From Candidatus Fibrimonadales bacterium (GTDB lineage Bacteria; Fibrobacterota; Fibrobacteria; Fibrobacterales; Fibrobacteraceae), in the NCBI GenBank assembly GCA_009777135.1, contig WRMM01000017.1:1-15335 (forward strand): a DNA stretch of 15,335 nt. The letters run 5' to 3'. Every line of letters starts with the position of its first letter. The first letter of the stretch is position 1. Positions 11,586-15,335 of this stretch are shown in pieces. The notes beneath the pieces are model-generated. The model was not told where the DNA came from. It saw only the letters and a program-made list of their open reading frames with translations, and did not search any database. A program made the translations under genes and the position numbers.

Positions 11586-13034
11586 TCAGTCCCGAACGCA
11601 GCGAACACTGAACAGGTTGCTCTTATCGTGGCTGAACCTGTCCACATCGCTGTCATTGTAGCCCATGGACCGGCGCCAAGCGAAGCTGACATCGCTCTGC
11701 GTAGCACTCCACCAGCTGCCGGAGTTGCCGACACCGCTGAAGCTGCCAGAAAAGCGGGTGCCGCCCGGGAGAGCCGAAAAGCCGTGGTTGTCCTTGCCTT
11801 CTATATACCCGGAGCCTGTATTCCATCCGCTAGTTGCTTTCAATATCGTGCCTGCACCTATGCGACCGCCAGTGCCGGTGCCGCCTGCCGCCGCAGTCAT
11901 CACATTCCACTCATTATCGCTGGGCAGATGCCAGCCTTGGGGGCAAACGCCCTGAACTCCGCTAGGTGTGGCTGTGGAGCTTGCGGAATTGTTCATAGCC
12001 ATTGCCCAATTGTAGAGACGGCCGTAGGTGTCGCATCTGTTCTGGCTGTCGCTGCCTGTATTATCGCCATAGCAACGGCTGCCATCAGCATCATGATTCA
12101 AATTCTCCGCCATCCAGATTTGCGTGCCAATTTCCACAGTTTTGTATGTTAGTCCATCGCGAGTGTCATTCAATGTGCCGTATGTTCTTACTGTACCATT
12201 GGAACAATATTGCGTTGCCTGCGTATATTTGCTGTTGCTGCAACAAGCTTCTGTTGCAGGGTTGTAAAAATCATTGCCACTGCCACATCTCGTAAGCAAA
12301 ATACTATTCTCGCACTCATAATTATCAGGGTCATAGCTTGAATTTCCTGCGCAGATTTGACCAACTTTGCTGTTTTGGTAGCAGAATTGCGTTAGCGGAT
12401 TATAGTCAATGTTGTTGCATCTCGCACGGGTAGCTGTGTTTCCTGTGCAAATGTGAGTTGCAGGGTTATATGCAATACCATCGCATTTATCGTATATTAT
12501 GCCATCGTAACAAAATCTAGTATCAGGGTTATATAAATCCTCGCACTCTTTTAATGCAGAACTGCTACTAGAACCGTTGCTAGAGCTACTGCCCGGCACG
12601 CTGCTTGACGATGAAACTCCGCAATCAGGCACTATTGTTCCCTCCACAACGGAGCAAGCGTGTTCCGTAATCAAACTGCAATTCTCCCCAACTTTGCAGT
12701 AAACATCCTTCGCTTCGCCAACCGAACTAGAGCTGCCGTAAACTGTGCTAGAAGACGAAATTCCGCAGTCAGGCACTTGCATACCTTGGGTTCCCAAACA
12801 CATTGCCAAAGGAACTTCTACGCAGTTATCTCCAATTTTGCAAAAAATATTCTCTTCCGGCAAATTAGAACTACTAGAACTTCCGCCATCCCCAGAAGGC
12901 CAAGAAGCAAACATCTGCTCCTTCTCCTCCTCGGTAAAAAATTCTATAGCTTCCTTATCGCTGCAAGAAAACATCAAAGCAGCAATGAGGACAAAAGCGG
13001 CTAACAGCCAGCGACTAGTGGTTAGATTGTTCAT
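11586..13034 (-). CDS. FISUMP-domain lipoprotein with cysteine repeats
   Basis: The 482-residue product is a predicted lipoprotein: MNNLTTSRWLLAAFVLIAALMFSC, lipid-anchored Cys24. Two cassettes follow with identical spacing C-x5-C-x7-C-x10-C (Cys65/71/79/90 and Cys113/119/127/138), each ending VPDCG(I/V)SSSS. A poly-Ser linker leads to four or five C-x4-5-Y-(N/D)-P-x3-x-C repeats (residues 164-277). Residues 292-482 are a full FISUMP domain: TVEIGTQIWMAENLN, CYGDN, GRLYNWAMAMN, VCPQGWHLPSDNEW, FSALPGG, WWSATQ, and the closing FSVRCVRD. The start at 13034 has AAAAGGAG 6 nt upstream; the open frame extends to 13187, but that part is a repeat arm. The protein probably sits on the cell surface; FISUMP function is undefined. 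The gene follows a dense repeat region that may influence its expression. Confidence 0.9.
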   Translation of the reverse strand: MNNLTTSRWLLAAFVLIAALMFSCSDKEAIEFFTEEEKEQMFASWPSGDGGSSSSSNLPEENIFCKIGDNCVEVPLAMCLGTQGMQVPDCGISSSSTVYGSSSSVGEAKDVYCKVGENCSLITEHACSVVEGTIVPDCGVSSSSSVPGSSSSNGSSSSSALKECEDLYNPDTRFCYDGIIYDKCDGIAYNPATHICTGNTATRARCNNIDYNPLTQFCYQNSKVGQICAGNSSYDPDNYECENSILLTRCGSGNDFYNPATEACCSNSKYTQATQYCSNGTVRTYGTLNDTRDGLTYKTVEIGTQIWMAENLNHDADGSRCYGDNTGSDSQNRCDTYGRLYNWAMAMNNSASSTATPSGVQGVCPQGWHLPSDNEWNVMTAAAGGTGTGGRIGAGTILKATSGWNTGSGYIEGKDNHGFSALPGGTRFSGSFSGVGNSGSWWSATQSDVSFAWRRSMGYNDSDVDRFSHDKSNLFSVRCVRD

Positions 13035-13045
13035 AGCGAACTCCT

Positions 13046-13188
13046 TTTGTCTGAACCAGAATTTTCTGGATTTTAAGATTAACAGAATATTTTGAAAATA
13101 AAATGCCGATAAGTTTAAAATATAAACCAAATTCAAATAAAAATAATCTTGTAAATCCTTTAATCCAGAAAATCCCGGTTCTGACAAT
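13046..13188. repeat. Foldback repeat with about 43-bp inverted arms just upstream of the FISUMP gene
   Basis: The arm at 13046-13088 and the reverse complement of 13146-13188 match at about 33 of 43 positions by manual alignment, both containing ATTTTCTGGATT. The spacer is 57 bp and AT-rich. The inner end lies next to the FISUMP Shine-Dalgarno site (GGAG, 13041-13044), so a transcript starting outside would form a hairpin immediately before it. The arm is also related to the coding block at 10488-10530. Confidence 0.7.
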
Positions 13189-13203
13189 GGGGGGGGAGGG
13201 GGG
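13189..13203 (+). repeat. G8-A-G6 tract
   Basis: Eight G, one A and six G follow the outer end of the foldback arm without a gap. Such a tract is unstable in replication and is also a common place for sequencing length errors. Confidence 0.8.
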
Positions 13204-13226
13204 TAGCAACTTTATTAGCGGAAACT

Positions 13227-13350
13227 AGTTGAGAATTGAGAGTGAAGAGTTGAGAGTTGTTACGCGCATAGCGACCTTGAGCACCAAGATTAGCACCTGC
13301 ACCTGATATTTGATTAATAACTCTCAATTCTCAACTCTCCACTTTCAACT
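13227..13350. repeat. Second foldback repeat with heptamer-like 36-bp arms
   Basis: The arm 13227-13262 (AGTTGAGAATTGAGAGTGAA...) and the reverse complement of 13315-13350 match at about 28 of 36 positions. Both are made of GAGAATT/GAGAGTT-type units, the same kind as in the ATPase gene at 2497-2531. The 52-bp spacer holds no open frame. Together with the preceding repeats it fills the gene-free stretch 13035-13395. Confidence 0.7.
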
Positions 13351-13395
13351 AAACATTAAATTTGCCATGTTAAACATAAATATAGATAATTATTT

Positions 13396-14502
13396 TCAAT
13401 AAAAAGCACTTTTTACCTCCCAATACCCATTCTTATCCGCTCCTATTCGCTCAATAATGCCGCCAGATTTCAATTTTTCTATGTTTCTGTAAATAGTTCT
13501 TTCTTCAACAGCTAAAAGATTTGCTATTTCTGAAACAGTAATATTGGCTTTCTGCTTTATGATATTGACAATATTATCTTTTACACTGACACTTTTACCA
13601 TTGTTTACACTGATATTTACACTGACATTTTGCTGTTTTTTGTCGGTTTCCTCAATTTTCCTGATTTTCCCGGCAATAATTTGCTCTACAAACGCAAGCT
13701 TTTTCTCTACGCAGTTCGCCATATAATCTAAAAGAGGTTTCACTTGCTCTATTGCGGCATTAGCTCCATCGCAAGGTTCTGCTCCTGTTGTTTTATCGCA
13801 TTTAACCAGTGCATCAATATAATTTTTGCGGTCGGTGGTTTGAATAACTATCATAGGGTAACCATGTCTGAGCAAAATATAATTTACAAGCAGTCTGGCA
13901 ATTCTGCCATTGCCGTCTTCAAAAGGATGTATGCGAATGTAGCGATAATGAAATAATGCGGCAAGCTCTATAGCAGATAAAGTTTTCTTTTTCTCATTTG
14001 CATTATACCATTTTACAAGATCGCCCATCATGGATGGCGTTTCTTCTGGCGAGGCATAATCAAATATTTCTCCAGATGGCGTAAGAACGGAATTTGGCCT
14101 AGTTTTATACATACCTGCGTGTATCTTGTATCTATATTTCTTGTTTGCGCTTAATTTGTAAAAGTCTCCTGCCAAAATTGTTCTGTTTAGCTCCCTGATA
14201 AAAATTTCCGATAAAGGGCGATTTTTGTCCAAAGCTTCTATTTTCATCATTTCCAAACCTACGTTATGGGCTTTCATTTCTTCAAAATCACGCATAAGAC
14301 CGCTGCCTTCCACTTGCCCGAAGAACAGCAGTAATTTTGTTTGCCCGTATGTCAAAGTATTGCCTTCAATATGATTTGAATTGTAGTTGAAATCAATCAT
14401 AAAAGCTTGGTCAATATTACGTTGCAAACGCTCATTCAAAGGCTGCGAGCTTTTCCAAAACTCAAGCAATCTTTGAATTTTTTTGAATTGGCTGGGTTTC
14501 AT
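13396..14502 (-). CDS. Class II Fic family protein with C-terminal winged helix
   Basis: The 368-residue protein has the Fic core motif HPFEDGNGR (residues 192-200), which transfers a nucleotide (usually AMP from ATP) to a hydroxyl group of a target protein. The N-terminal helix carries SNHIEG (residues 42-47), matching the (S/T)xxxE(G/N) inhibitory motif of class II Fic proteins, so activity is expected to be self-restrained. AGMYKTRPNSV (129-139) is the usual flap region. Residues 308-368 (IVNIIKQKANITVSEIANLLAVEERTIYRNIEKLKSGGIIERIG) form a winged helix-turn-helix, common in Fic proteins of this type. All key residues are present. The ATG at 14502 lacks a Shine-Dalgarno site and has TTTCTATTTT 7 nt upstream. 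No antitoxin partner is adjacent, as expected for class II. The target is unknown. Confidence 0.93.
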   Translation of the reverse strand: MKPSQFKKIQRLLEFWKSSQPLNERLQRNIDQAFMIDFNYNSNHIEGNTLTYGQTKLLLFFGQVEGSGLMRDFEEMKAHNVGLEMMKIEALDKNRPLSEIFIRELNRTILAGDFYKLSANKKYRYKIHAGMYKTRPNSVLTPSGEIFDYASPEETPSMMGDLVKWYNANEKKKTLSAIELAALFHYRYIRIHPFEDGNGRIARLLVNYILLRHGYPMIVIQTTDRKNYIDALVKCDKTTGAEPCDGANAAIEQVKPLLDYMANCVEKKLAFVEQIIAGKIRKIEETDKKQQNVSVNISVNNGKSVSVKDNIVNIIKQKANITVSEIANLLAVEERTIYRNIEKLKSGGIIERIGADKNGYWEVKSAFY

Positions 14503-14509
14503 TTTTTGT

Positions 14510-14519
14510 AAAATAGAAA
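14510..14519 (-). promoter_or_regulatory. Candidate -10 box TTTCTATTTT, 7 nt before the Fic ATG
   Basis: On the minus strand TTTCTATTTT is followed by ACAAAAA and the ATG. Box and spacing equal those before the two ATPase genes although the genes are unrelated, which makes a shared promoter type more likely than common descent. Confidence 0.4.
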
Positions 14520-14555
14520 TTGTTTGGAATATAAAACCGCCAAACGATTAGATAG

Positions 14556-15335
14556 CTAAAACCATATATGCACTGCTATTCCTGTTGTCAGCAAAGCAGC
14601 TCCAACCGCATAGCCTATATTCCCAAGTTTGCTTGCGTCTTTGGATTTTTGCAATTCTGCATTTTTTTGCTTTTCAAATTCTTGGTATTCTGCAAGGCCG
14701 TTGGGCAAATCCGCTGGTTTCTTTTTGTAATCGCTGTATAGCTTGTCAGAGTCTGCATGTTTGTAAACGCCAAAAATAATGGCAACAGCACCGCCAATGG
14801 CTATCCAAGTGCTTTTTTTTGAAAGATAGGAATTTTGACTTTCATCTTTGGAATCGGATAAATCAAATAATCTGGGGTATCGAGGTTCAGACAATTTTGC
14901 AAAGAGTGCCGGCGCTCTTTTTCTTATTGCTAACAGCAGACCTTTTGCATCTTCGCTCTCAACTACAAAACTGCCTAAAAGGTTGCCGCTCATAGATTCG
15001 TAGAATTCTACGGTTAGGGTGAGCATTCCCTGGAATTTGCCAACGAAGCCCTGCGTTACATATTCTGCGCCTATCGCCCTGCCAATTTCTACGGCACAGC
15101 TTTCATCTAGGCATTGCGATTTGTCTTCCGCTGGAGGGAGCAATTGGATTATGTTGTCTCTTGTTAGGATGGAATAGCCTTTAGGCAAGGTTTCTCTTGC
15201 GCGATTTCGGAGTTCGTCTGTTAGGTGGCGGAACTCAGAAATTGACAGGTCAACCTCTTCGCTGTTAGGGATTATTTCCAAAACGGCAACGATAGTGGCT
15301 GAAGTTGCCTGTACCCAGATTAACAGGGTTATCAA
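14556..15335 (-). CDS. Secreted CsgG/LpoB-like protein, copy B (5' end cut by window edge)
   Basis: The visible 259 codons are a close paralog of the protein at 10164-10982. The sequence starts inside a signal peptide (ITLLIWVQATSA, cleavage likely before TIVAVLE); the true start lies beyond 15335. The block from IVAVLEIIPNSEE to KLSEPR is nearly identical to copy A, including the CLDESC pair. The linker differs (RLFDLSDSKDESQNSYLSKK) and has no heptamer repeat. Two C-terminal hydrophobic segments with the same charged helix between them follow, ending AVHIWF. The stop is TAG, whereas copy A ends in TAA at the same place; this shows that TAG terminates genes in this genome. Function unknown; an envelope role is inferred from the signal peptide and fold. 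Confidence 0.75.
   Translation of the reverse strand: MITLLIWVQATSATIVAVLEIIPNSEEVDLSISEFRHLTDELRNRARETLPKGYSILTRDNIIQLLPPAEDKSQCLDESCAVEIGRAIGAEYVTQGFVGKFQGMLTLTVEFYESMSGNLLGSFVVESEDAKGLLLAIRKRAPALFAKLSEPRYPRLFDLSDSKDESQNSYLSKKSTWIAIGGAVAIIFGVYKHADSDKLYSDYKKKPADLPNGLAEYQEFEKQKNAELQKSKDASKLGNIGYAVGAALLTTGIAVHIWF

Noticed and set aside
11493..12152. Plus-strand frame of 219 codons
   Set aside because: It lies opposite the FISUMP domain, whose conserved motifs are clear on the minus strand.
13035..13187. N-terminal extension of the FISUMP lipoprotein to 13187
   Set aside because: The extension is encoded by the foldback repeat, lacks a start signal, and would bury the lipoprotein signal peptide. 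The ATG at 13034 has a strong Shine-Dalgarno site.

Overview
The window looks like a chromosomal segment of a member of the Fibrobacterota, probably gut-associated. The strongest sign is the lipoprotein at 11586-13034. It combines poly-serine linkers, cysteine-rich repeats and a C-terminal domain matching the Fibrobacter succinogenes major paralogous (FISUMP) domain. Duplicated families within 15 kb fit this: two AAA-ATPase/PD-(D/E)XK proteins, two copies of a secreted CsgG/LpoB-like protein, and two Cys-repeat lipoproteins. The assignment is inferred from gene content only; no rRNA, tRNA, CRISPR array or recognisable insertion sequence was seen.

Layout. Nearly everything is on the minus strand; only the dinD-like gene and the caspase-like gene are on plus. 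1-880: a Cys-repeat lipoprotein gene broken by an in-frame TAG and running off the left edge. 999-5300: two paralogous AAA-ATPase/PD-(D/E)XK genes in direct orientation, with a dinD-like gene between them. 5384-7801: a secreted caspase-like (C14) protein with 14-residue GVIN repeats and a barrel-like C-terminus. 7807-10096: a housekeeping operon plsY-purF-small membrane protein, joined by ATGA and TAATG overlaps. 10164-11457: a CsgG/LpoB-like secreted protein behind a short AbiC-like (PF16872-like) membrane protein. 11586-13034: the FISUMP lipoprotein. 13035-13395: a gene-free stretch packed with two foldback repeats and a G-tract. 13396-14502: a class II Fic protein with a winged-helix C-terminus. 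14556-15335: a second CsgG/LpoB-like copy, cut by the right edge.

The plsY-purF block is core metabolism (phospholipid and purine synthesis). The rest is accessory: envelope lipoproteins and secreted proteins, a possible surface protease, and stress- or defence-flavoured genes (DinD-like, Fic, AbiC-like, ATPase-nuclease). Nothing in the sequence proves that these accessory genes form one system.

The most unusual signals are: (1) the amber codon inside a repeat array that resumes in perfect register; (2) the caspase plus GVIN-repeat plus barrel fusion, with a two-unit higher-order repeat; (3) heptanucleotide repeats present in one paralog and absent from the other, at two unrelated genes; (4) a shared TTTCTAnnTT box 7 nt before the ATG of three genes without Shine-Dalgarno sites, suggesting leaderless mRNAs; (5) a 43-bp foldback repeat just upstream of the FISUMP gene that also occurs inside the coding sequence of the secreted paralog.
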